From an uncultured Eubacteriales bacterium (GTDB taxonomy: Bacteria; Bacillota; Clostridia; Oscillospirales; CAG-272), in NCBI GenBank assembly GCA_934503195.1, contig CAKSVM010000034.1, positions 1 through 31,501 of the forward strand: DNA of 31,501 nucleotides. Direction: 5' to 3'. This document shows positions 16,621 to 23,233 of this stretch, piece after piece. Made by a program: the position numbers and the translations under genes. The notes under the pieces were generated by a model, which saw nothing but the letters and a program-made list of their open reading frames with translations, was not told the DNA's origin and did not search any database. The number at the start of each line of letters is the position of its first letter. The stretch's first letter is position 1.

Positions 16621-16638
16621 AAAATTTACCTAAATTTT
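16621..16638. promoter_or_regulatory. AT-rich dyad in divergent purine promoter region
   Basis: A perfect 8+8-base inverted repeat (AAAATTTA, 2-base gap, TAAATTTT) lies between the two divergent purine promoters. Its place suits an operator, but AT-rich dyads of this size are expected by chance a few times in a window this long. Confidence 0.3.
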
Positions 16639-16666
16639 CAAAAAACACTTTTCTTTTTTCGCCGGA

Positions 16667-16677
16667 TGTGATATAAT
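16667..16677 (+). promoter_or_regulatory. Extended -10 promoter of the phosphoribosyltransferase gene
   Basis: TGTG at 16667-16670 is followed by one base and TATAAT at 16672-16677. No good -35 is present at 16-18 bases upstream, so the extended -10 probably carries recognition. Confidence 0.65.
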
Positions 16678-16719
16678 ATAATTTGTCATTGATTTTTGTG
16701 ATTGGAGACGATTTTGTTT

Positions 16720-17280
16720 ATGAAGGAATTTTATACGATTGACGTTGCCGGCGTCAAGCGTGATCTGCCGCTCTGCCGGCTGACCGATGATCTTTACATC
16801 GGCGCGTTCGTGATTTTCGGCGACGTTGAGATGACCGAGGTATCGGCAAAGGCACTTCTCGACAAGGCACCGGATTTTGACATCATGGTGACGGCCGAGT
16901 CGAAGGGAATTCCGCTGGCGCACGAAATGGCGCGTCAGTCGGGCAAGAACACCTACATTCTCGCGCGCAAGGCTCCGAAGCTCTACATGAAGAACGTGAT
17001 CAAGACCGAGGTCAAGTCGATCACGACAGCGAAGGTTCAGACGCTCTACATCGACCAGACCGACGTTGACCGTATGCGCGGCAAGCGTGTGCTTATCGTT
17101 GATGACGTCATTTCGACTGGCGAGTCGCTTCACGCGCTTGAGGCGCTTGTCGAGCAGTCGGGTGGTGAGATAGTCGGCCGCATGGCGATTCTTGCGGAGG
17201 GCGACGCGATCGACCGTCCGGACATAACCTACGTTCAGAAGCTCCCGCTTTTTGACAAAAATGGAGAACCTTTACAGTAA
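16720..17280 (+). CDS. Adenine phosphoribosyltransferase-like enzyme
   Basis: This 186-residue type I phosphoribosyltransferase joins a purine base to PRPP to make the nucleotide in the cytosol. The PRPP loop is RVLIVDDVISTGES (around residues 123-136), and an N-terminal base-pocket region contains MVTAESKGIPLAHEMARQ. Similarity in layout is to APRT rather than HPRT, but adenine versus xanthine preference cannot be settled by eye. The start is ambiguous: ATG at 16720 sits 12 bases after GGAG, whereas an in-frame TTG at 16714 sits 6 bases after it. The stop codon is followed without a gap by the GC-palindromic module of a dispersed repeat, which must therefore be in the 3' UTR ahead of the terminator at 17501. 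Confidence 0.88.
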   Translation: MKEFYTIDVAGVKRDLPLCRLTDDLYIGAFVIFGDVEMTEVSAKALLDKAPDFDIMVTAESKGIPLAHEMARQSGKNTYILARKAPKLYMKNVIKTEVKSITTAKVQTLYIDQTDVDRMRGKRVLIVDDVISTGESLHALEALVEQSGGEIVGRMAILAEGDAIDRPDITYVQKLPLFDKNGEPLQ

Positions 17281-17411
17281 GCGGCGAGCCGCCGCTGGCA
17301 GACGTCAGGGTTAGTTTGTGCGGATTGGTTTGTTTCGGTTCTGTCAGGAGGGGTTCGGAGTCACCGCTATGCGGTTACTCCGAACCCCGTTCGGGCTGCC
17401 GCCCTCACCTA
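17281..17411 (+). repeat. Dispersed repeat copy A with GC palindrome
   Basis: The copy starts with a GCGGCGAGCCGCCGC module directly after a stop codon, then ACGTCAGGG at 17302, the conserved core CGGTTCTGTCAGGAGGG and a hairpin centred near 17369. In this copy the hairpin is longest: GGGGTTCGGAGT pairs with ACTCCGAACCCC, then one mismatch, then ACCGC with GCGGT around a TAT loop. Copies B to E are at 19292, 19426, 31289 and 31428. The rest of the gap to 17500 holds a further segment (GGGCTTGCCC area, 17452-17470) with a counterpart downstream of copy C. Confidence 0.85.
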
Positions 17412-17500
17412 AAGGGAAAAAACGGCGTGAGGGCAGACACGATCTTTGCGGGGCTTGCCCCTCCCGCCCGTTTCACGAAACCTTTTTGAAAAATCGAATC

Positions 17501-17535
17501 CGGAAATCGGCTTTTTGGCCGGTTTCCGTTTTTTT
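17501..17535 (+). terminator. Terminator of the phosphoribosyltransferase transcript
   Basis: An 11-bp stem (17501-17511 with 17518-17528, one G-U pair as RNA) and a 6-base loop are followed by seven T residues. It places repeat copy A inside the transcript's 3' UTR. Confidence 0.88.
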
Positions 17536-17568
17536 GACGATTTTTAGGTTCATATTCTTAATGAAATG

Positions 17569-17597
17569 TTGCAATTTCCGAAAAAGTGTGTTATAAT
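17569..17597 (+). promoter_or_regulatory. Promoter of the MATE exporter gene
   Basis: TTGCAA (17569-17574) and TATAAT (17592-17597) are 17 bases apart, with TGTGT before the -10. Confidence 0.86.
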
Positions 17598-17627
17598 ATC
17601 TAGACTTGCGAAAGCGAAGGAGCTGAT

Positions 17628-19088
17628 TTGATTTTGACTGGCGTAAAAAGATTTATCTCAGGGAAAAAACGCGAGCTTGACATGACGACCGGAAGCATTG
17701 CCGGGAATCTTCTGAAATTCGCGCTTCCGCTGCTGGTGGGAAACCTTTTCCAGCAGTTATATAATATGGTAGACACATGGGTCATCGGGCAGACCGGAGA
17801 GACCGGGGCGTACGCCGCGGTCGGAAGCGTGGGGCCGATCATCAACATTCTGATCGGGTTCTTTTCGGGACTTGCGACCGGAGCGGGAGTCATAATCTCG
17901 CAGAATTTTGGCGCGAAGAACAGCGAGGGCGTCCGGAAGGCGGTTCACACGGCGATGGTGATGACGCTTGTGATGGGCGTGGTATTCACGATTGTCGGCG
18001 TGACGATGGCACCTTTGATGCTGAAGCTGATGCTGCGCGACACGTCGTCGGACATTTATCCGTTCGCAAGGCAGTATCTGACGATATATTTCTCGGGCGT
18101 TATCGGACTGATGCTCTACAATATGGGCGCGGGAATCTTACGTGCGGTGGGCGACTCACAGCGGCCGCTGTTATTCCTGATCGTCTCGGCGGTGACGAAC
18201 ACGGTGCTTGATCTTGTGTTTGTAATGGCGTTTGACTGGGGCGCGGCGGGAGTCGCGTGGGCGACGATAATCGCGCAGTGGCTTTCGGCGGCACTGACGA
18301 TGTTTGTGCTGATAAGAAGCGATTCGTGGGTAAAGCTTTCGATGCGCGAGCTGAAATGTGATTTTGATATGCTGGGGAAGATCATCGCGATCGGCATTCC
18401 GTCGGCCTTACAGATGGCACTGACGGCCTTTGCGAACGTCTTCGTGCAGTCCTACATAGGCAACGTAAACGGCGATCAGGCGACGAATCTGGGCGGCTGG
18501 ACGACCTATTCGAAGGTGGATATGTTCATCTTCCTGCCGGTGCAGTCGCTTTCGATGGCGGCGACGACCTTTGTCGGTCAGAACCTGGGACTCGGGAACA
18601 TAAAGCGCGCGAAAGAGGGAACGAGGCTCGCGTGGCTTATGTCGACCTTAACGAGTCTTGCGATCATAATTTCGGTTGAGATTTTCGCGCGGCCGCTGGC
18701 GGCGGTATTCAATCCGGATCCGGGCGTTGTGGCGGAGGCGGTATCGCTTCTTCATCTCATCACGCCGTTCTATCTTTTCTGTTCGGTGAATCAGATTTTC
18801 TCGGCGTCGCTCCGCGGCGCGGGTAACACGCGCGCGCCGATGATCATCATGCTTTCGGCGTTCATCGGGGTGCGGCAGATCTATCTTTACGTGATGTCAA
18901 CCTTTATTTCGAACGAGCTTCTTCCGGTCGGATTCGGTTATCCGGTCGGCTGGATGGTCTGCGCCTGCGCTATGTTCATTTACTACAAACGTTTCGACTT
19001 TTCGAAGGCGAAAATTGCCGTGAAGAATGTGAAAAATGTAGAAAAAATTGAGGACGAATCCGCGATTTTACCGGAAAGCGACGAATAA
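17628..19088 (+). CDS. MATE family multidrug/metabolite efflux transporter
   Basis: This 486-residue membrane exporter uses Na+ or H+ gradients to extrude cationic compounds. It has about 12 hydrophobic segments in two halves. Typical MATE segments include GNLLKFALPLLVGNLFQQLY, VDTWVIGQ, GAGVIISQNFGAKN, the mid-protein IGIPSALQMALTAFANVFVQ, and AATTFVGQNLG. The start is a TTG at 17628, because AAGGAG lies 5 bases before it. A second TTG at 17634 and an ATG at 17682 lack a well-placed ribosome site. The C-terminal tail of about 25 residues is charged. No terminator is visible between the stop and the promoter at 19110, so its transcript may end at the hairpin at 19213-19241. The substrate is unknown. 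Confidence 0.92.
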   Translation: MILTGVKRFISGKKRELDMTTGSIAGNLLKFALPLLVGNLFQQLYNMVDTWVIGQTGETGAYAAVGSVGPIINILIGFFSGLATGAGVIISQNFGAKNSEGVRKAVHTAMVMTLVMGVVFTIVGVTMAPLMLKLMLRDTSSDIYPFARQYLTIYFSGVIGLMLYNMGAGILRAVGDSQRPLLFLIVSAVTNTVLDLVFVMAFDWGAAGVAWATIIAQWLSAALTMFVLIRSDSWVKLSMRELKCDFDMLGKIIAIGIPSALQMALTAFANVFVQSYIGNVNGDQATNLGGWTTYSKVDMFIFLPVQSLSMAATTFVGQNLGLGNIKRAKEGTRLAWLMSTLTSLAIIISVEIFARPLAAVFNPDPGVVAEAVSLLHLITPFYLFCSVNQIFSASLRGAGNTRAPMIIMLSAFIGVRQIYLYVMSTFISNELLPVGFGYPVGWMVCACAMFIYYKRFDFSKAKIAVKNVKNVEKIEDESAILPESDE

Positions 19089-19109
19089 TCAGAAAAAACG
19101 TAAATACCC

Positions 19110-19138
19110 TTGACATTTTCGCGGGTGTGTGATATAAT
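19110..19138 (+). promoter_or_regulatory. Full-consensus promoter of a non-coding transcript
   Basis: TTGACA (19110-19115) and TATAAT (19133-19138) are exactly 17 bases apart, with TGTGA before the -10. No convincing coding region follows for 670 bases, and a terminator occurs about 70 bases after the expected start site. Confidence 0.88.
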
Positions 19139-19144
19139 ATTAGT

Positions 19145-19241
19145 GTTGGAGGGACGAATTCCCATTCAACCTAAAAAAGCAACCGTTTCAGGCGGTCATC
19201 CAACCCCCTTTGGCAGCATCTGGCAACAGGTGCTGCTTTTT
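19145..19241 (+). ncRNA. Candidate structured small RNA, about 97 nt
   Basis: This segment has a consensus promoter just upstream and ends at a rho-independent terminator. As RNA it can fold into a three-way junction: closing stem GTTGGA (19145-19150) with TCCAAC (19199-19204), hairpin GGGA/TCCC (19151-19154 with 19160-19163) and hairpin ACCG/CGGT (19182-19185 with 19193-19196), with an A-rich linker between the hairpins. The terminator is a 10-bp stem (19213-19222 with 19227-19236, one G-U) capped by a GCAA tetraloop and followed by five T residues. It matches no riboswitch, SRP, 6S or tmRNA signature I know. It could instead be a riboswitch-type leader whose gene was lost, or the 3' end of the MATE transcript. 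Confidence 0.55.
19213..19241 (+). terminator. Terminator with GNRA tetraloop
   Basis: The 10-bp stem with GCAA loop and T5 tail ends exactly where the GC-palindromic repeat module at 19242 begins. Confidence 0.85.
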
Positions 19242-19402
19242 GCGGCGAGCCGCCGCGGGCAGACGTCAGAGCGGCGAGCCGCCGCGGGCAAACGTCAGGG
19301 TCAGTTGGTGCGGATATGTTTATCTCGGTTCTGTCAGGAGGGATTCAGGAGTTACCGCTACGCGGTTACTCCTTCACCCGTTCGCCTGCGGCTCACCTCA
19401 CG
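19242..19402 (+). repeat. Dispersed repeat copy B with duplicated GC module
   Basis: Two 29-base GC modules stand in tandem (19242-19270 and 19271-19299, about 27 of 29 bases alike), each GCGGCGAGCCGCCGC plus a GGGCARACGTCAG tail. The 111-base repeat body follows (19292-19402) and contains the GGAGT-mismatch-ACCGC hairpin around a TAC loop. Confidence 0.88.
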
Positions 19403-19425
19403 GCAGGGCGCGGCCCTGCACTCTT

Positions 19426-19536
19426 ACGTCAGGGTCAGTTGGTGCGAATGTGTTTATCTCGGTTCTGTCAGGAGGGATTCAGGAGTTACCGCTACGCGGT
19501 TACTCCTTCACCCGTTCGCCTGCGGCTCACCTCACG
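19426..19536 (+). repeat. Dispersed repeat copy C, tandem partner of B
   Basis: This 111-base copy differs from copy B at two bases only. It begins 134 bases after B starts, with a 23-base spacer containing a GGGCGCGGCCCT palindrome. The near identity points to a recent tandem duplication. Confidence 0.9.
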
Positions 19537-19678
19537 AAAAATGGACGGACGGCTTGATTTGTGCGACACTTGTAGACGATGGGCTTGCCCTCCCGATCGC
19601 CGCGCGCGAAAAAGAACGGACAGCCGGGAAGTTCACACACGATTTCCGCAATCTTTACAAAAACTTAAGCGCGGAGAC
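19537..19678 (+). other. Gene-free segment downstream of repeat C
   Basis: No gene or RNA is recognised here. A GGGCTTGCCCTCCCG stretch (near 19580-19594) resembles one after copy A (near 17452-17468), so the repeat family may continue beyond the 111-base body in a more diverged form. Confidence 0.4.
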
Positions 19679-19707
19679 TTGAATTTTTGCGCTTGATATG
19701 TTATACT
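19679..19707 (+). promoter_or_regulatory. Promoter of the lipoprotein/MBOAT/DHHW operon
   Basis: TTGAAT (19679-19684) and TATACT (19702-19707) are 17 bases apart, with TATGT before the -10. The leader to the ATG at 19816 is about 100 bases and shows no clear riboswitch. Confidence 0.8.
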
Positions 19708-19815
19708 CTTTACGGTCTTTGCGGACGGAGTTTATTCTCCGCTGATTTTAGACTTAAGGTATTAACTGACAGAATACCGGCAATACTACTTAAAAACCGA
19801 AAGGAAAATAGAAAA

Positions 19816-20418
19816 ATGAAACTCAAGAAAATCACCGCGCTTCTCATCGCGGCCGCGCTGCTCGTCGGCGTCACGGCCTGTGGAAACAATTCCCAGAACC
19901 CCGACAATCCCTCCGACACCACGACGGATCAGGGAACGGCTTCTGAGGCCACCTCGGATCCGCTCAAATTCCTGAACGGAATCTGGGATTCCTACTCTGA
20001 CGACGAAAAGTTCCCGGCATCGGGCGGAAACGGCGACGGAAATCTCGTTGACGACGCACCCGGCAAGTTCGAGTTCAACGCGTCGGAAATCGACCGTCTG
20101 CTCGGCTATCCCGAAGGTTCGGCCGACAAGATCGACAGTGTGGCTTCGCTCTTCCACATGATGAACCTCAACACCTTCTCGGCCGGCGCGTACCACCTCA
20201 AGGACGCTTCCGACGCGGCCGATATCGCCAAGGCGATCCGCGACGACATTCAGGCACGTCACTGGATGTGCGGATTCCCGGACAAGCTGATTGTTGTCAG
20301 TGTCGGCTCGATAGTCGTCTCGGCGTTCGGATTTGAGGAACTCATCGACACATTCCGCGACAAGATCGTCGCCGCTTATCCCGACGCGACAGTAAGCTTT
20401 GACGAAGCGATCCAGTAA
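19816..20418 (+). CDS. Lipoprotein, possibly DUF4358-like, in O-acylation operon
   Basis: This 200-residue protein has a lipoprotein signal: two lysines, a hydrophobic core, then VGVTACG, where Cys22 would be lipidated. A Ser/Thr/Asp-rich linker spans about residues 23-50. The mature domain of about 150 residues contains SASLFHMMNLN-like helical sequence and a strand region (DKLIVVSVGSIVVSAFG). By position and size it resembles the DUF4358 lipoproteins found beside MBOAT genes in Clostridia, but I cannot confirm this by eye. The start at 19816 has AAAGGAAA upstream. Only two bases separate its stop from the MBOAT start, so the genes form one operon. It would act at the outer face of the membrane. 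Confidence 0.82.
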   Translation: MKLKKITALLIAAALLVGVTACGNNSQNPDNPSDTTTDQGTASEATSDPLKFLNGIWDSYSDDEKFPASGGNGDGNLVDDAPGKFEFNASEIDRLLGYPEGSADKIDSVASLFHMMNLNTFSAGAYHLKDASDAADIAKAIRDDIQARHWMCGFPDKLIVVSVGSIVVSAFGFEELIDTFRDKIVAAYPDATVSFDEAIQ

Positions 20419-20420
20419 AG

Positions 20421-21812
20421 ATGGTCTTCTCGGGAATTCCGTTCCTGTATTATTTTCTCCCCGTAGTACTTTTACTCTACTATCTCTCGCCGAAGATTCT
20501 CAAGAACAGCGTTCTTTTGCTGGCGAGTCTCGTATTCTACGCCTGGGGAGAGCCGCGGCTGATCATTCTGATGATCATAACCGTCGCGCAGAGCTTTGCC
20601 GCGGGGATTCTCATTGAGAAATTCCCGAAGGCGGCAAAGGCGGTAATGGCGGTCTCGGTGACTTTGTCGTTCCTGTCGCTCGGCTACTTCAAGTACGCCG
20701 ACTTCTTCATCGGCAGCGTAAACTCGCTGACCGGGCTTTCGATTCCGCTCACAAAGGCGGTTCTGCCGATCGGAATCAGCTTCTATACCTTCCAGATCGC
20801 CAGCTACGTCGTCGACGTCTGGCGCGGCGACACGAAGGCGCAGCGGAATTTCATCGATCTCGCGATGTATATCACGATGTTCCCGCAGCTTATCGCAGGG
20901 CCTATCGTGCGCTATTCCGACGTTGAGGCCGAGCTTCACGACCGCGTTCTGACGTCGGAAGGCCTCGCTTACGGCGCGCGGAGATTCGTCCTCGGACTTT
21001 CGAAAAAGCTTCTGATCGCCGACGTTCTCGGCGTGATCGTCGCGGACTTCAAGTCGGCCGACGAAAAGTCGCTGCTCTTCTGGTGGCTCTACGCGATAAC
21101 CTGCACTTTACAGATCTACTTTGATTTCTCGGGCTACTCCGACATGGCGATCGGACTCGGAAAGCTCCTTGGGTTCAATTTCCCGGAGAATTTCGATCAT
21201 CCGTTCATTTCGGGAAGCGTCACCGAGTTCTGGCGGAGATGGCACATGACGCTCGGCGGGTGGTTCAGGGATTACCTCTATATCCCGCTCGGCGGCAACC
21301 GCGTCTCAAAGCCGAGGTGGATCTTCAACATCGCGGTCGTCTGGATGGCGACCGGACTCTGGCACGGCGCGGCTTGGAATTTCGTGCTGTGGGGCGTCTT
21401 TTTCGCGGTTTTCCTGATGATCGAGAAGCTCTGGCTCTTAAAGTATCTGAAGAAGAGCCGCGTGCTTTCGCACGTTTACGTGATGCTTCTCGTGATCGTC
21501 AGCTTCGTGATTTTCGACGCCGAGAGCGTTTCGGCGGCGTTCGGCGCGATCGGCTCGATGTTCGGCGGCGCGGCGACGCTTTCGGATCCGATGGCTCTCT
21601 ATCTTTTACGGAGCAATCTTTTCGTGCTGATAATTTCGGTCATCGGCTCGACCCCGCTTCCGGCGGCGGTTTTCAGAAAGCTTGACAAAACGAAGGCCGG
21701 CGCGAAGATCTTCTCTGTCGTCGAACCGCTCGGACTCGTCATCCTGCTCGCCGTCTGCACGGCGTATATGGTCGACGGATCCTACAGTCCGTTCCTCTAT
21801 TTCCGCTTCTGA
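20421..21812 (+). CDS. MBOAT family O-acyltransferase (AlgI/DltB-like)
   Basis: This 463-residue polytopic membrane enzyme moves acyl groups, usually acetyl, across the membrane to secreted polysaccharide or wall polymers. Family marks are MVFSGIPFLYYFLP at the start, YFKYADFF, the PIGISFYTFQIASYVVDVWRG region, IAGPIVRYSD, FWRRWHMTLGGWFRDYLYIP and GLWHGAAWNF, whose His315 is the likely catalytic residue. The layout is closer to AlgI/PatA than to DltB, because no dltA-dltC genes are adjacent. It has no strong ribosome site of its own and probably depends on coupling with the lipoprotein gene. The DHHW gene follows after 8 bases. Confidence 0.94.
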   Translation: MVFSGIPFLYYFLPVVLLLYYLSPKILKNSVLLLASLVFYAWGEPRLIILMIITVAQSFAAGILIEKFPKAAKAVMAVSVTLSFLSLGYFKYADFFIGSVNSLTGLSIPLTKAVLPIGISFYTFQIASYVVDVWRGDTKAQRNFIDLAMYITMFPQLIAGPIVRYSDVEAELHDRVLTSEGLAYGARRFVLGLSKKLLIADVLGVIVADFKSADEKSLLFWWLYAITCTLQIYFDFSGYSDMAIGLGKLLGFNFPENFDHPFISGSVTEFWRRWHMTLGGWFRDYLYIPLGGNRVSKPRWIFNIAVVWMATGLWHGAAWNFVLWGVFFAVFLMIEKLWLLKYLKKSRVLSHVYVMLLVIVSFVIFDAESVSAAFGAIGSMFGGAATLSDPMALYLLRSNLFVLIISVIGSTPLPAAVFRKLDKTKAGAKIFSVVEPLGLVILLAVCTAYMVDGSYSPFLYFRF

Positions 21813-21820
21813 GGTGAAAA

Positions 21821-22903
21821 ATGAAGATAAGAAACTTACTGACGCTCATTCTCACCGGAGCCTTTGTCGCGGGATTTTCGGGCGCGGCGTATCTCAAGAA
21901 GCCTGACGAGTCGTCGGTTTCGGAAAGACGGCTTTTGGCGCAGTTTCCGACCGTTTCGCCGCTTGACCCGGCTTTCTCGTCAAAATTCGACTCATACGCG
22001 ACCGATCAGTTTCCGCTCCGCGATATTTTCCGCTCGATAAAGGCCTCGACGGCGATCGGCGTGCTTCGTCAGCTCGACAATCACAACGTCTACATCGTCG
22101 ACGGATCGGCCTCCGAGATCGATTATCCGCTCTCTGAGAGCAAGGTCTCGTACGCGGCCGGACGCGTGAACTACGTGATTTCAAACTATGTCAAGGGAAA
22201 TTCGAAGGCGTATTTCGCCGTGATTCCCGACAAGAACGCGTTTTTAGCGAAGGCGAACGGCTATCCGGCGTACGATTTCGATGATCTGAGGTCGCTTTTC
22301 GCGTCGGAGATTCAGGGCGCGCGGGAGATTGAGATCGCCGATTTACTCGACATTTCGGACTTCTACAAGACCGACACGCACTGGAGTCAGGAGAAAATTC
22401 TCCCGGTGGCAAAGAAAATCGCGTCGGCGATGGGCGTTGAGCTTTCGGCCGAATACCGCGAGGTTACGCTCGACACGCCGTTCTACGGAGTTTATCGCGG
22501 GCGTTCGGCTCTGAGTCTGAGTCCCGACAGGCTGACCTATCTGACGAACGATTTTCTTGAAAATCTGAAGGTTTCCGACGCCGAGACTGGGCGTGAGATC
22601 CCGGTCTACGAGCTTTCGCTTGCCGACGGGCGCGACCCTTACGAGATGTTCCTCTCGGGTTCGAAGTCGCTTCTGACGATCGGGAATCCGGACGCCGGGA
22701 ACGACCGCTCGCTCGTGATCATCCGCGACTCGTTCGGAAGCAGTCTTTCGCCGCTTCTTTTCGAGGGCTGGAAGAAGGTCACGGTCGTCGACATCCGGTA
22801 TCTGATGCCCGAAGTGCTCGGGAGATTCATCGATTTCGAGAACTCGGACGTGCTGTTCATCTACAGTGCGTCGGTGCTGAATAACAGCGAGACAATCAAA
22901 TAA
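21821..22903 (+). CDS. DHHW family protein (AlgX/AlgJ-like SGNH hydrolase fold)
   Basis: This 360-residue protein has an N-terminal signal or anchor helix (about residues 5-24) and an extracytoplasmic SGNH-like domain. The family's catalytic pieces are visible: KTDTHWS (Asp185, His187) in place of the classic DHHW, and RDSFGSS with Ser304. In the alginate system the homologues AlgJ and AlgX pass acetyl groups from the MBOAT protein to the polymer, so this enzyme likely completes acyl transfer outside the cell. The start has GAGG about 8 bases upstream. The last 40 bases of the gene are duplicated 171 bases further on. It is the final gene of the operon and is followed by a terminator. Confidence 0.9.
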   Translation: MKIRNLLTLILTGAFVAGFSGAAYLKKPDESSVSERRLLAQFPTVSPLDPAFSSKFDSYATDQFPLRDIFRSIKASTAIGVLRQLDNHNVYIVDGSASEIDYPLSESKVSYAAGRVNYVISNYVKGNSKAYFAVIPDKNAFLAKANGYPAYDFDDLRSLFASEIQGAREIEIADLLDISDFYKTDTHWSQEKILPVAKKIASAMGVELSAEYREVTLDTPFYGVYRGRSALSLSPDRLTYLTNDFLENLKVSDAETGREIPVYELSLADGRDPYEMFLSGSKSLLTIGNPDAGNDRSLVIIRDSFGSSLSPLLFEGWKKVTVVDIRYLMPEVLGRFIDFENSDVLFIYSASVLNNSETIK

Positions 22904-22904
22904 T
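22864..22904 (+). repeat. 41-bp direct repeat, first copy (3' end of DHHW gene)
   Basis: These 41 bases, covering the last 40 coding bases and stop of the DHHW gene plus one base, recur without mismatch at 23035-23075. Confidence 0.95.
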
Positions 22905-22940
22905 AAAAACGGCTGTCCGGATTCGCGGCGGCCGTTTTTT
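22905..22940 (+). terminator. Terminator of the O-acylation operon
   Basis: A 9-bp stem (22905-22913 with 22931-22939) around a 17-base loop able to pair internally (CCG with CGG) is followed by T residues. Confidence 0.75.
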
Positions 22941-23034
22941 GAGGAGTAAGCCGACGGAGGAGGCGCGGACGCGGGGGATAAACTGAATTGCAGTGAAAAC
23001 AAAACGCGCGATGTCTGCCCGCGGGGGCTCCCCG
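22941..23034. other. Gene-free segment between 41-bp repeats
   Basis: No gene is recognised. The segment is GC-rich and includes GTCTGCCCGCGG (23013-23024), the reverse complement of 12 bases of the GC module at 19253-19264, and a GCGGGG/CCCCGC palindrome at its right end. It may be a degraded, inverted piece of the dispersed repeat. Confidence 0.4.
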
Positions 23035-23075
23035 CAGTGCGTCGGTGCTGAATAACAGCGAGACAATCAAATAAT
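23035..23075 (+). repeat. 41-bp direct repeat, second copy
   Basis: This perfect copy of the 3' end of the DHHW gene, including its stop codon, is displaced by 171 bases. It is a non-coding fragment here. Confidence 0.95.
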
Positions 23076-23079
23076 CATG

Positions 23080-23111
23080 TCCGCCACCATCTTATGGGTG
23101 GCGGATTTTTT
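23080..23111 (+). terminator. Second terminator downstream of DHHW gene
   Basis: A 9-bp stem (23080-23088 with 23097-23105) and 8-base loop are followed by six T residues. It follows the second 41-bp copy at 4 bases and could be the ancestral terminator of the operon. Confidence 0.88.
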
Positions 23112-23162
23112 GCGTACTCCCCGCCGCAATGTAAGTTCTGTGTAAAATCCGGGTAATTTTCA

Positions 23163-23191
23163 TTGACATTAAGCGGCTTATACGGTATAAT
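23163..23191 (+). promoter_or_regulatory. Consensus promoter of the Na/Pi cotransporter gene
   Basis: TTGACA (23163-23168) and TATAAT (23186-23191) are 17 bases apart. No Pho box was sought with a matrix and none is obvious by eye. Confidence 0.88.
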
Positions 23192-23233
23192 ATAATCGTG
23201 GAAGAATGAATTTTTGTAAAATCGGAGTAAGTA

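Noticed and set aside
17318..17596. 92-residue open frame in repeat copy A
   Set aside because: It starts inside the repeat, passes through a terminator and the next promoter, and shares the same translated repeat seen in copies B and C. It is not a gene.
19145..19241. Assignment of the structured segment to SRP RNA or preQ1 riboswitch
   Set aside because: It lacks the SRP GGAAG/AGCAG core, and the A-rich linker does not follow a preQ1-type C-rich loop in the required arrangement.
19242..19536. Possible CRISPR array
   Set aside because: Repeats are 111 bases with a period of 134, only two copies, and no cas genes or uniform short spacers.
19110..19682. 190-residue open frame through the small-RNA candidate and repeats
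   Set aside because: The frame includes the promoter itself and runs through the terminator and both repeat copies. Its internal repetition comes from the DNA repeat, and no ribosome site precedes a start.
22861..23070. 69-residue minus-strand frame with the same peptide at both ends
   Set aside because: The internal repetition is simply the 41-bp DNA duplication read in antisense.
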